From Fonsecaea monophora (Eukaryota; Ascomycota; Eurotiomycetes; Chaetothyriales; Herpotrichiellaceae), in assembly GCF_001642475.1 (NCBI RefSeq), contig NW_019173957.1, positions 248,001-312,000 on the forward strand: a stretch of DNA of 64,000 nt. Direction: 5' to 3'. A model generated the notes under the pieces. That model made no database searches. It was given only the letters and a program-made list of their open reading frames with translations, and was not told where the DNA came from. The position numbers and the translations under genes are program-made. This document shows positions 1-11,491 of this stretch, one piece after another; position 1 is the first letter of the stretch; the number at the start of each line of letters is the position of its first letter.

Positions 1-1064
1 TCGGCCTCGAAGACCAAGCAAAGAGCACACCCAAGTGCTTCTTTCACTTCGACATACCGAAGACTCTACAGTCCGAACTCCTGGGACAGAATCGCGGGTT
101 CCTACGAGACCTCCCCCCATCCCTACCTAGTTTCGAGAGCGTGAAGAAACACCCTGTTCTCCAGCCACGGTATCAGGGAGAAAGCAATGTCGGCTACAAT
201 CTCCGTGTGCAGGCTCTTGTCCGAGACAAAGTGGTCGCCAGCATCACCCGCACCGTCAACATCATCCCGACCCTGGACGTCCCTCCGCCATTTTGTGTCG
301 CAGATTTCCCCGGCGAGTACGTCCTAACAGAGTCGAGATGCCAGAGGATATGGCGTCCCGGCGGATCTCGCACGAGAGAGCTGCGGATCGAAGCCAGCCA
401 GCCTTTGCCGGTGATTTTGTGCAAACCTACAGACGACACGGTCTTTTCTACCACGTTAAGCCTGATGCAAATCAACAATTTAACCAGGAACTGCCGAGAA
501 CTGCCACGAGCTCCAGTCATCGGCCAGTGCGTGGCATCCCTGGTGTTCTCGACCTATATCTCCAGCGACCCGCGCGAAAGTGCTCCGACGCTGGAAGACG
601 TCTCGTCTTCCCGTGGCACGCTATGTCGCAACGAGGGAGTCTACGCCAAAGTCGAAGTTCCCGTACAGTTCTCAGGCTGGAAGGAAATCCCCCACACTTT
701 ACCACGTAAGTATTTGTGGTGGCAGCACCGTTGCGATTTGGCTCTGCCCTGACCCTGACCCTGACTAATTTCTACAGAAGATGACGGCACGCCAGACACA
801 AACACAGACACGGCACAGCGGTCGATCGCGGAAGCCCAAGCCCATTTGACACTTAACTTTGGCCAGCTAAAGTACCCGGTCCCCAGTTTCGAATCCTCGC
901 TGGTGTCACGCCGGTATAAACTCGACCTCTGCGTCCGAGTCACGGCATCAAATCGCCGCCGCACGTTCCGCCTCATTCTGCCCGCTCAGATTTCTTACTC
1001 GGCGGACAAAGCTCAGAGTCCCAGGACGAATCTCGAGTGTGACTGTCCTCCATATTTCGCATAG
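1..1064 (+). CDS. Arrestin-like protein, 3' part only
   Basis: The reading frame is already open at base 3, so the gene begins outside the window. Exons are <1-705 and 778-1064, joined in phase across a 72 bp intron (gtaagt...ctacag). The visible part is about 330 residues. A stretch reading YNLRVQALVRDKVVASITR followed by an NIIP motif and PPPF, then an EY.L segment and alternating beta-strand patterns, resembles the fungal arrestin-like fold (N-domain end plus C-domain). Fungal arrestins usually act as adaptors that recruit a Rsp5-type ubiquitin ligase to plasma-membrane transporters. No PPxY motif is visible in this portion, so the adaptor role is inference. The family call rests on pattern only and could be wrong; that a real spliced gene ends here is much more certain. 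Confidence 0.6.
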
Positions 1065-2322
1065 GTTGTTGTTACGTAACAGTGATACTTTCCGACTGGG
1101 ATAGGGAGGGAGGTGGGAATGTGGTGCTTGGGATTGTGACTTCTCTCTCTCACACACACGCATTGCATTGCATGGGATTCAGCCCTTCTGGGTCTATGTG
1201 ATCGAGCTCGGCGTTTGCTCCATTTTGCTGCCTTGGGCTAAGAGAGAGGTGATTTGCGGGGTCAACTCTTCGATTATGGTTTCTCCGTGCCTTCGACTCT
1301 GGTACGCGCTGGCGGGGAACCAGTGGAGATATGTACCGCGGAGATGGTCCAGATTCTGGGAAGTAAGTAGGTAATCAGGGCAAGCGAATCGAGCGTATAT
1401 TTGTATGCATGTCTGCACGCATGCATGCATGCATGGATGTAAGCCCGTCTTCCCATTAACTCCCTCCAACAACACCCCCGTCCCATCCCATCCATCTGCC
1501 TCTGCCCCTGCGCGAATATTTAATATGACGTCCATCCACTTGTAGGAGCAGGAAAAATGTGGAGAACAAACTATTTCGTAAAACAAAGACCGGGAAAAAT
1601 ATGGGTCCAATCGACAGACTTGGCTAGCCACCCGATGTGTCACCGTTTCGTGGAAAGGCACAAAGTGTAGCTATACCTCCGCGGGGACCCCTCTCTCACT
1701 ACCGTATCTGCGAAGGAATCTGGGTTCGTAGTGGGGAGAGGTATGGAGAGGTCCTCGGAGATCCGGAGATGCTGGGACAGACAGGAGCAACAGCAAGAGT
1801 ACCGGCGGCAATAGTAGTGTTTGTCTTGGTGAATATGTAGGTAACTAGGTAGGGAGTCTCCGCGGATGGCCATTTACAGTAACACTCGCAGGAACGGGCT
1901 GGACCGCTGTCGATCTAATTCATGAGCTTGACGCGGACTTAATACCTCTCAGTCTCGTACGAACTAACATATCAACGATGTCAACTACAACTACAATGTC
2001 AAAAATGAACCTTGAAAATGATTGAAAGGCTTCAATTTGCTGATCGGGGGTATCACTACAAGCAAAGTCATGATTCATGAGCCATTTCACCACTGGCCGC
2101 CTTCCAACAGCCCGGACCAAGAGCCATTAATAAAAGTCTCGTTGACTATCTGCCTCGTGGCTCATTTGTTGTGCAGTCGTGCCACCGATCACCAGCCCCC
2201 AGGGAAGTTGCAGACATCAGAGCGCCGTGAGACCGAGGTACTGTGAAAGTCGTATGAAAGCCCAGCTTGATTCGTCGCTCCTACCAGGCTGTTCTGACCT
2301 CGTATTTTGATGCATCCTTCCA
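1065..2322. other. Gene-free stretch between two convergent genes
   Basis: The flanking genes point toward each other, so this 1.26 kb holds two 3' regions. Short open frames here have no recognisable family and no splice context. The only distinct structure is a short GCAT repeat near 1419. Confidence 0.6.
1419..1435. repeat. (GCAT)n simple repeat
   Basis: Four tandem GCAT units form a self-complementary alternating purine-pyrimidine tract in the 3' intergenic region. No function is evident. Confidence 0.8.
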
Positions 2323-3445
2323 TCATGGTTCTTCTAGTTCAATCCGTGGTGGTCTCGAACTTTTCTGATTTCTTGAGACACGCACAAAGCTCAGCGGCAG
2401 TGATGGGGATAGTGTGGTTGACGAAAGGTCGGAACGCTTGATAACGGCTGGAGCCGCGAAGTCGCTCAGGGAGAACCTCAACTCGGCGTCTAGATTGGGA
2501 ACACCTTCCTCATTCCGAAACATCACCTAGACATCGAGTCAGTAAAGACAGTTGCCAAGTCGAGAGAGGCTAAGTTGACTCAGACTCACCTCACTGGCAG
2601 TGCAGACTGCATGAATCGATTGCGTCCCATCTTGAGTAGTCGACAGCGGCTTCCAGACAGAAAATCTCGCCTTCTTACTCTTGTTTCCCTTCTCGTCAGA
2701 AAATTCCGTCTTGATGCCAACCATGAGGCGAATCTGTCCACCAGAGTGACACAGGTATTCGTTTGCGAGTTGTTCCAACGCATTCCCCTTTTCAGATCCT
2801 GCAACTTCGATAATTACACCCGGATATCTAGCGGAGGGATGTCCAAGTGCAATGTCTGGATCATGTCGGTTGGAGAAAATATCACTGATAGATTTTAACC
2901 GCGACGTAACCGCAATAGCAGATCTCTTGGGCAAATCTTCCAGCAGCTGTATCGGGCCAGTGACCGTGCAGGGAGCGGCGGTGAGCGTGGAGACTGGAAC
3001 CGCAACTCCGTCCGGAGTACCTCATGAGGTTTGGAATTCCATCGCAGGACAAACTGTTGGCTCGATTCAAAATAGTCGCATCTGTAATATATCAGCAGGC
3101 CCACACCAAAATGTATTCTAACTTGAGTAACGACTGGATGATATACCTCACTTCGTCTGTCCAATGATCGGCTTGTAAATGTATGTCGAGTGATCTGAAA
3201 TAAATGTGTCCCAAGTGAAATACCAGCCAGGGTGGGAGGGGAGAGGCGACTTGACCGTGTTTCCGAGCGTCGATCTCTAGACTGACGAGTCTCGACGCCG
3301 CGAATTCTGGATCGAGGCCATCTGGCGTGGTTTTGGGCATTTTAGAGAGGTGAATCATGGCGGCCGCGAGTTGTCGATGAGCCTCATCGAAGTTGCGACG
3401 ATAGCCGTCATTCGTATCAGCAGGCTCTGAGTGTTGAGACTCCAT
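2323..3445 (-). CDS. Fungal hypothetical protein with PD-(D/E)XK-like core
   Basis: Four exons: 3445-3147, 3081-3021, 2946-2590, 2526-2323, with introns of 65, 74 and 63 bp, giving 306 residues. The ATG at 3445 follows an AAA context; no upstream ATG is in frame. The core at about residues 130-215 has HDPDIALGHPSARYPG, then VIIEVAGSEKG, then an LANEYL...GGQIRLMVGI segment. A conserved PD about 16 residues before a beta-strand E is the arrangement of the PD-(D/E)XK nuclease superfamily. The usual catalytic Lys is not obvious (ExA), so activity is doubtful. The C-terminus (VMFRNEEG ... LSLSDFA) fits a fungus-specific family of unknown function that I have seen only as hypothetical proteins. It is transcribed divergently from the GTPase gene at 4213. 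Splicing is well supported; function is inference. Confidence 0.75.
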
Positions 3446-4212
3446 TTTGAACAAATCAGGCGAAGTAATGCCATGTCCTGGGTTATGTTCTTGACATCAA
3501 CACTTTATAAGGAGTAACTTTTTTTTATACATAGTCAATGCCGGGTGGAGGTAAATAGAGGTACGGTCGATCAATGTGACATGTGGGACGCGTAAAGTAT
3601 TTCTACGGTCGGTCATGGCTGCCGCAGTTGCATCATTTCTTCACTCGGATTCACATTCACCTTTCATTCCATGCCAAGTGTCGGCGACTTCACTCACAAG
3701 CATCTTATTCATGCACTCTAGGCTCTCAATCGCCCAGCCGGTCAGCCCTGCAGCCGGATGGAGAAAAACGGTTTCCCCTCCGGAGTTTGACTGCTTCTAA
3801 TGGCTCGGCTCGGCTCTGTATGGCAGGATCCGTCCGTCATATCGAACTGCATTGCACGATGATGATACTCACTTGGACTGCTCGTACGACTGAGGGCGGT
3901 TCTTTGTTCATGATGGCTCAGTTCCAAATTGATCACAAAGGCATGCAGCCTAATCCCTGCCTTCGCTTCACCTCATTGCTCTAGCCGCTGCCTTTTTCAC
4001 GGACGCTAGTAACCGTATCGTCCAATCATTGGGACCTACGATGCCTCGGCCCTGCAAGTTAGAGATTGAGGCTTGGACTGGGGCAGCTGGAAGCGACAAG
4101 GTGGTGGGAAAATGAGGCTGAGTGAAAGACTTTCTCATGAGAGAAAAATCCTTACGAAACTGCGTCTCTGCTAGTTTTATGGTCTCCGGTACCAAACAAA
4201 GCTTGTCCCGTC
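3446..4212. promoter_or_regulatory. Divergent intergenic region, nuclease-like gene and GTPase gene
   Basis: This 767 bp lies between two starts pointing outward, so it should hold both promoters. No specific operator or TATA element can be assigned with confidence. Confidence 0.45.
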
Positions 4213-5356
4213 ATGAGACACAGATTCGCCGATGAATTTGGGGCAGAGATAGGCGACGCTATCCAGCGCGAGGCCGAGGAGACATCCATGATCCTCCTGG
4301 TAGGCGCCACAGGCGCAGGCAAAAGTCACTTCATCAATTCGATCGTGCCTGGGGCATGTGCTACTTCAGCGAGATTGGGTTCATGTAAAAAGAGACTCCC
4401 AGTGATGGGTCTTAGGAAGACATAGCCTTGCTGACACCTCGCCACAGGCACACAGCAGCCCGCCGCAATCTATACGAGCTTTGATGGAAAGCCTCTTATA
4501 CTGATCGACACGCCAGGTTTCAATGACACCAGAAGCCGGCATGGGCGCTCCGACGCAATCATCCTCAGCGAGATTGCCCGGTTGATTGCGCTCCAGTCGG
4601 CGATGGGAGTGCAGATGGTGATGCGATCCATCTTGATATGATTTGTAATATCGCTGATGGAACGAACAGAGAGGGATACTTTATCTGCACGACATTCTCT
4701 CCGCCAGAATGACGGGCGAAGCTGTCCGGCAACTCGAGCTGCTTCAACAGATTTGCGGCGAGAACTGCTGGGACCACGTCACATTCGTTACAACTAAGTG
4801 GCCCGATGAAGCGAGTCAAGGGGTTTTGGAACTTGGGACCAAGGAAAGTGACCTTCGCCGGATATTCTGGCGCCCAATGCTCCGTAAGAAAGCGAAAATG
4901 TTCCGATTCGAGAACAGCCGCGCGTCTGCCGAAACTATACTTCGCTCTTTGATGTCCCAGGCTCCGGTCAAGTTTGCCTTGCAGGAGGAGATGGACAGTG
5001 GGAAGACGCTGGCGGAGACGACTGCAGGCAAGTTTATCATTTGCGCAAGGGAGCAGGACGAGAAGCGGATTCAAGCGCTCAAGGAAGGGCATCAATCTAG
5101 TGCCGCAGCATCCGGTCCTTCAGCAACGGTGGCAGACACAGACGACGACGTGGAGGAGCTGTACGAGCATATCGAGACCCGGAGAAAGACCGAGAATGTG
5201 CTGGAAGAGGATGTGAATGAGGAGCTCGAAAAAGACTTGAAGACTAAAATGAAGGACTTTTTGAAAGGCGGCAAAAAGCCCACGGTGACGACAATCCTTA
5301 GTCTCCTCATCGGCTTGAGCTCCTTTGCATTCAACTTGATAACAGCCTTGGCATAA
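4213..5356 (+). CDS. P-loop GTPase with C-terminal membrane anchor
   Basis: Exons 4213-4384, 4448-4617 and 4670-5356 join in phase (introns 63 and 52 bp) into 342 residues. The P-loop GATGAGKS is at residues 31-38 and the G3 motif DTPGF at 78-82. The G4 position reads TTKW (155-158) instead of the usual T/NKxD. An RGILYLHDI...RMTGEAV segment after G3 is typical of fungal AIG1/septin-related G-domain proteins. A charged, probably coiled-coil region rich in Glu/Lys (about 280-315) precedes a hydrophobic C-terminal stretch (TILSLLIGLSSFAFNLITAL) that would anchor the protein in a membrane by its tail. The substrate process is unknown; relatives in plants and animals are immune-associated GTPases. 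It ends 106 bp from the convergent coiled-coil gene. Confidence 0.85.
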
Positions 5357-5462
5357 GCGTAGGCATGTCATCTGCTGAGATTGAGGACAAGAGTTAGGAT
5401 GAATGAATGGATGCGAGATGTCAAGGTAAATTTCCTAGTTTAGCAGCCTTTATATATTTGAG

Positions 5463-6844
5463 TCAATTTTTCAAAGTCTTTCCAGCTCCATTACTGTCAT
5501 TCGCAGTAATCCCTTCGATCCTAAACATGCTGTGCGGTACGAGAACGTTCTCCTCTGCGCCTGCTGTCGAGCCTCCAGCCGAGACTGTCACCAACTCTGG
5601 GGATGTGAGCACTTCACAAACTAGTGTTCCATCCTCAATTGCTCGACATGACGTGCTCTTGAGCTTGACTGGCCACCGGACTTGGACAGAGCTTTGGCAC
5701 TTGCGCATCAACCTCGATATCTCGACGGCCTTGACGACAATTTCAACTTCCAGCCTCGTAAACAGCTGTGACTCCAGAGCGCTTGTGTCACCTTTCACCA
5801 TGGATATGACATGCCTCCATAGTGACCTGGCGAAATGTCTTGATCTTTTACTGGTTTCGAAGCTGTGCGGAGCAATAGCAGTGGTGGTCAAGCACTTCCA
5901 GCGGCGCACCTCGTCAGGGGGGATTCCTATTCACGGGTTATTTACAGTCCTGACAGTAGAAGACTTCGGCAGAAGTCCAGCTTACCTTGTGCAACCAGGT
6001 CTCTCAAGACTACACGAAGCCATTCGGCATCCTGTTGGCTGGCCCAAAGATCGTTGGGGTCTTTCCCTCCTGAATCGTCAGGAATTGGGAACACTCTGAG
6101 CATGATCTCGTGGTGTATCCTGCTCATCAGCACTGCAGCAAGCCCTTTCCGCGACAATGGGACGCTGAAAGCCCGAGAGAGGGCAAGCAGCTCGGCTAGG
6201 TTTTCTCCTTGGTTGTTACCAACTTGCATCTTTACCGCTTGGTAAGCTGCATCGTCGCACCAGGCAGAGACATGGTGGCAGAGGTCTGTGAATGCACTCT
6301 TCAACTTCGCCTGAGTCACCCAGAGGCCAGGGAGTTGTGCGTTGAAGCGCTCCGACAGAAGCTCACTGTATTTGGCCGCGAAGAAGTCACGCTCCGAAGC
6401 CAAGGCAGCACAACGTTCCTCGAGCGCAACATTTTCTTTGACCATCCCATCGTAGAGGTATCGGAATTGTTCATCTTCTTCCTGGTACTGCTGCACGCTC
6501 GCCTCCAAAGATTTGACTCGATTTTGCAACCACTCGACGTCGTGCTGATGTGAAAGAGCCCCTTTCGAACGATCGTCTGGACACGGTGCGCGAGTTGCGC
6601 TGACCTCGTGTGATGGTTGAGTCCGTGCTGGTCGCCCAGGGCTTGCGACAAAACCCGTCAACTCTCGAACATGTTCTTCCAGTTGTGATCTCTCATGCGT
6701 GTCATTGTCAAGAGGGAATTCTTCGGTGAAGGCGGACGAGGTTTCGGCAGTGGCGCTATGGGCCTGGTGTTTGTCCCCGGAAATCAAAATGAGCTTAGTC
6801 CGGTGTGGGATCCGCGACATGATCGATCCTTGAGAACGGGACAT
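5463..6844 (-). CDS. Coiled-coil protein of unknown function
   Basis: Two exons, 6844-5986 and 5926-5463, joined across a 59 bp intron (gtaagc...aatag) give 440 residues. The first ATG at 6844 is taken; a second in-frame ATG lies 24 bases downstream. Residues about 101-167 form a clear heptad-rich coiled coil (HDVEWLQNRVKSLEASV onward). The N-terminal 90 residues are polar and probably disordered, and the rest is mostly helical. No catalytic motif or known domain is recognised. It shares a 497 bp divergent promoter region with the Hsp70-like gene, which hints at joint expression. Alternative: the 5463-5926 exon could be read differently if the 3' splice site were used elsewhere, but only the GAATCC junction keeps the frame open. 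Confidence 0.7.
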
Positions 6845-7341
6845 ATCTCTACCTCTGTCATGTTCTTGCTACAGGAGCTGCTTTTCGTCGTCTTTTGCAG
6901 GAATGTCCAAATGAGAGACAAATCTCAAGATGAAGCCAGAGAGGCCAAGGGGAGCTGTGCCCTGCGCCTCGTGTTACCGCAGCCTAAGTCGCCGGGAGCC
7001 TAGATCTCTCGCATGGCGGCTCGAGGTGATAGCCTCACCACTACTGCAAGTTTGACCAGCCCGATGATGCAGCCACACCAGGCAGTGCAAAGTCCCCAAG
7101 GACTTTGTGTGCATGGCTGCCGCTTGGGTCCTATCGTCTATCGGCGAAGGCTTGGGATGGTTCTTTGCAATTATTTCCAAGCCCATGGAAAGCCAAACTT
7201 CCTCAACTTGTTCGTCTTCCTTCTGATGCAGCGATGATGATCTGGTAGCGCAATTGCGTTGGTTGCGTTGCCCGCGAGGTCCCTGGATAGCTGCTATACC
7301 TCAGCCTGATCACAACTTCAAAGGGCGCAGCGAGGGTCAAG
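6845..7341. promoter_or_regulatory. Divergent promoter region, coiled-coil gene and Hsp70-like gene
   Basis: The 497 bp between two outward-facing starts should contain both promoters. I see no unambiguous heat-shock element array, although the downstream gene is an Hsp70 relative. Confidence 0.45.
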
Positions 7342-10300
7342 ATGGACCCAGGGCTCACGTCTCTCATGAGTCGCGGTTTCAGCCCAGAAAATCGAGCAAA
7401 TCCGGCGCAGGTGAAACTCATCATTGGCATTGACTATGGCACCAGGTTGGTACAAACACACAATTGAAGGAAGAGCACCTCTGACAGTGGCAGTTTCTCT
7501 GGCGCCGCCTATACTCTTTTCCTCCAACGACCAATCGACCCGCGCATTGACACCATTTCTGACTGGCCGAGTGCTCACCACCACCACCGCTACACGCAGA
7601 AGGTCCCCTCGGACATCGCATACGGCCCAAATGGTCAAGTTCACTGTGGTTTTGAATGCCCTGAAGATGCTACGAGGTTACGATGGGTGAAGCTTCTCCT
7701 CGAGACAGACCCTGATTCACGCAAGTCATATCTCCTCGACTCCGAGGAGGTACAGGCGACCCGTCGAGCCATCCAAGAGCTGGGAAAATCCCCTACAACG
7801 GTGGTTGGCGATTATCTGAAGTGGTTGTGGGCGAGAATTGTCGATTGCATCTGCGACGAGCAGAACGATCCTGACCTGGTCAAGAACAGCGATGTCACAA
7901 TTGTGATGACTGTCCCTGCCATATGGTCTGATGCTGCCAAAGAGAATACCCTGCATGCTGCCGAACTTGCTGGTCTAGCAGATAACGGCCGTGAAATTAA
8001 GTTCATCACAGAACCGGAAGCGGCTGCTATTTCCGAGCTTCAACAGCGCCTGAGCACGGGCCAGGTGAGGGCAGGAGACTGCGTGATAGTTTGCGACGCC
8101 GGAGGTGGCACAGTCGATGTTGTGAGCTACCAGGTCGCCAGAGTGCATCCGATGGAGTTGAACCAGGTCGCCGTTGCAGACGGAGGTCTCTGCGGTTCCG
8201 TGTACATCGACCAAGCCTTCACGAACCAGGTCAAAGGAGTGTTGCGAGACGACTGGGACCGATTGCCTGCAGCTGCGAAGAGTGAGATCATCGACCGTTT
8301 TACTTTCATCATCAAGCCGTCCTATGAGGGGGGAACCTCAACCGGTCCCAAGGCGGTGCATCTAGGTGGTGTTGCCCACCTCAAGCTTGAGCATGCCAAA
8401 GAAGGCACTGTTCTTATCGAGCCAGAACTTGTCCGCATCTCGTTTGAAAGCGTCCTCCCTGAGATCCTGAGCCTCATCGATGAGCAGGACATGGCCTTGG
8501 AGGAGAAAGGGTTGAAAGAACATCTCAAAGGGATCCTGCTTGTTGGTGGGCTCGGAAGCAGTCGTTTTGTCCAGTCGCGCATCGAGCAGAGCTATCCTCG
8601 CAGCGAGGGAGTCAAGGTCTGGCGTGGAAGGTCCAGCTGGACATCGGTGGTCGAGGGTGCCGTCCGCTGCCTGTTTATGTCCCTCGGAAATATACAGACC
8701 ATCAACACACGGCTCTCTCGTTGGAACTACGGCATACCCTACAATGTGCGCTTTGACCCAGCCCTACACAGGCAGGAAGACATGTTCTACTGCGAGGACG
8801 AACGATGTGCAAAAGCAAAACAGATCGAATGGCTGGTGCGCAAGGGACAGGAAATCCAGTCTTCGATGCCTCCACAATCTCACAATTTCACCCAGATCGT
8901 TCCGCATAGTCCTCCGGTTGGAGGCTTCATGGAGGTCGATTTTACAATTGTTCAGAGCGATGAGAAAGACGCCCCTTCGCACTTCACGCCTGCCGTCAAG
9001 GAATGTGCCGACATAGCTTGTCGTGTCACTTCTAGACTCATCATTGCCGCCCGACATCGATCGCTGGCTGGAAAAGGAACGAAAGCCGCGCCCGCATGGA
9101 AAGTCATCATATCGCTGGAAATTCATATGCTGGCAGCGAGAGTAAGGTTCGCTATGAAAATGGCAGGCGAGGAAATTGGCGCTACGCAAGTTTCCTTCCG
9201 CCAGCTTGTGCCCGGGCCTGTGCAGGCCGTACCAGAACCCGCCATCGGGGTTGCTGTCGGAAATGGGACGCAGAGTCCACGTGCTCAGCTTGATGAAGTC
9301 GCCGAACAGGTCATCAAATCAGGACACATGTCCTACAACACGAAGACTGGTGGTGATGTTCAATCATCTCGTGAATTCGACGATGTCCTGGCGAAGGTAC
9401 TACGCAACCGAGGTGAAGGCTCGAAACCCGAATCTGATGCGGATGACGCAAAGAAAATGAAGAGAATGAAGAAACGCGCTGCTCTCAACGCCTTGTCACC
9501 ATCCGATTCTAACAGCCATGCTGTAGACGGATCTGCGTTACCGAATCCTGCAAGACTTCAACCTCTGCCATCTCTGCCAGCTCGAGTTCCAGAGCTGCGC
9601 CAGACTGCTCCTAGGAACTATGATATCGACACATTGGCTGAGCGAAAGGAAATAGAACGACAAAAAATCATCGACCGACTCGCTGCGAGTCAAAGAGCGT
9701 CGAAGTTACAAAGCGAGCAACGTCCTCGGGATGACAGTGAGGTAAACGGGTTCAGTCAATACATTGATCACACGTTTGGAGGAACGTCTCCGCCTGCTGC
9801 TAAAGAGGCCAACAAACCGGTGCGCGCGGCACCACTCAGGCCCACCACGAAACCGGCTCTTTGGGGCGATAACTCGGGCTCCAGCCCCCAAGACCATGCG
9901 GTAGACTCAAAGATATCTCGTGGATCAGCTCTGTTACCTTCACCTGACGAAGAAGAGCGAGTCTCACGCCGCAACAGTCTGCGCAGTATCCTCAGTGTGG
10001 AATCTAGGTTATCACTTCGTCGTGAGCTTGACCCTAACGTCACAGTGCCGTCTCCTCCGGGAGTAGGCGGCATGAGCTCACCTCGGAAGACCGCGAGCCA
10101 CTTACGGTTCAGCTCTTATGGCTCGTTGTCCGAGCCGACTTTGGAGGAAGAATCCTCAGATTCAGTGCCCAGTCTAGAACGAAGCTCTTCCGGCAGTTCG
10201 ACTAATACCGATACGACAATCACTCCTAGCGATTACGACCGCCAGGCTTGGGATGCATTAAGAACGCAGACGGACTGGGAGAATGTCAACTTACCGAGAA

Positions 10301-10395
10301 CATCACCCCTCGGTGAGATTGAAAAACTTTCGCCGCCAGGTCACCAAAGACTGCGATCGTTGTTACGAAGCAGGTCGGTCAGAAATATTTTGTGA
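7342..10395 (+). CDS. Divergent Hsp70-like ATPase with long disordered tail
   Basis: Exons 7342-7445 and 7494-10395 join across a 48 bp intron into 1001 residues. The actin/Hsp70 nucleotide-binding motifs are present in order: phosphate-1 IGIDYGTSFSGAAY around the intron, phosphate-2 VCDAGGGTVDVVSY, and the adenosine motif LLVGGLGSSRFV. The family is the fungal/animal HSPA12-like branch, not a canonical SSA chaperone: there is no standard substrate-binding domain and no EEVD end. After about residue 640 the protein becomes low-complexity, rich in Ser, Pro, Arg and charged residues, with several RRxS-type sites, so it is probably a disordered, phosphorylated tail. Such proteins are numerous in Pezizomycotina and their clients are unknown. 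The start is the first ATG in frame before the phosphate-1 loop. An alternative 3' splice site six bases upstream would add two residues. Confidence 0.9.
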
Positions 10396-11491
10396 TTATA
10401 GCCTGGAGAGCAAGTTTGATGTGAAACATGAACATTATCCAGAAGTCTTTGATGATATGCACTTGTAGGCGAACATATTCTGATCACGAAGGACCATACA
10501 GAGCGCTTGAGAGCAGGATATTGACTTGTTATAACGGGGATACCAGCTCCTAGCCTGTCTAAAAGGAAAAAAAACCTTGTTGAACTATTCCAAGGCCTGC
10601 GTCGCCTAATCCGACAGCAGAGCTCATCTTCGCTGTAAGATATGTTCAAGATTTGCTCCCTCTTATGGCTCATGGGCTGACAGAGAACGATGCGATGACT
10701 CTGATTATGATCCTCGTCGCCTACTGGCGGCATGTTCTCAGTTCCCCTCAATTGATCACTCTAGCTCCACCACCGCTCGCGAGAGTATCGTCATTTCGCC
10801 ATCAAGAGATGTGAAAGCCTTGGGAACGGAAACGTCTCCACGATGCTCATGCTGGCTCAGTCTGCTTTGGACAGCGACGCAGTTCCAGCCGTGTGCTGCA
10901 CCCTTGGCTCGCTACAACGCCACCAAGTGGCCAAGGACTCTGATTCTGGTGTCTATATCTAGAACCAATGCGAGCTTGGGTTAGACAAACGTATTCAACA
11001 GAAGCTGTTTATTGGCAATCAATACATCAAAATCAGAGGCTTTGACTGTGGCATCTTAAGCCATGACGGACAAATATTGATCCGGATACGAGGCAAATGC
11101 TCCCAACAACGACTCCTTGTTTATCGTCCCCAATGCCTTTCCCTCATCTGCCCCTTATGATCTTGGGACTTGCCGCGTTTTGAGGAGATGACCTACACTT
11201 TGGAAAGCCCATTCGCGCATGAAGATCACTCCTGCGTTCACGCGTGCGAAGACGGACATCCACGATCGTCCACATCCGGTGGCTGATTAGAGGAAATCCT
11301 CCCCCCGCATCGCATCCAAGTCCTGCAGATTAGTTGTTATCTTGCTACTCGTTTGCACAGGCAGGCCCTTAACAGGGGTGGGCCAGCCTACGAGGTTACA
11401 ATATCTTGACGATTCTCCTCAGAGAGCCTGAACTCGAGTTCTTACCAAAAGCTTAGACTCTATCCTTTACCCTCTCTTTTGAGTCCCGAAA
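10396..11491. other. Intergenic, no gene seen
   Basis: This 1.1 kb follows the Hsp70-like gene and precedes the amidase start. A minus-strand open frame at 10341-10751 overlaps the Hsp70 end and shows no family signal. The last few hundred bases are presumably the amidase promoter and 5' UTR. Confidence 0.6.

Noticed and set aside
10341..10751. 136-codon minus-strand ORF
   Set aside because: It overlaps the end of the Hsp70-like gene, has no recognised family and no fungal gene context.
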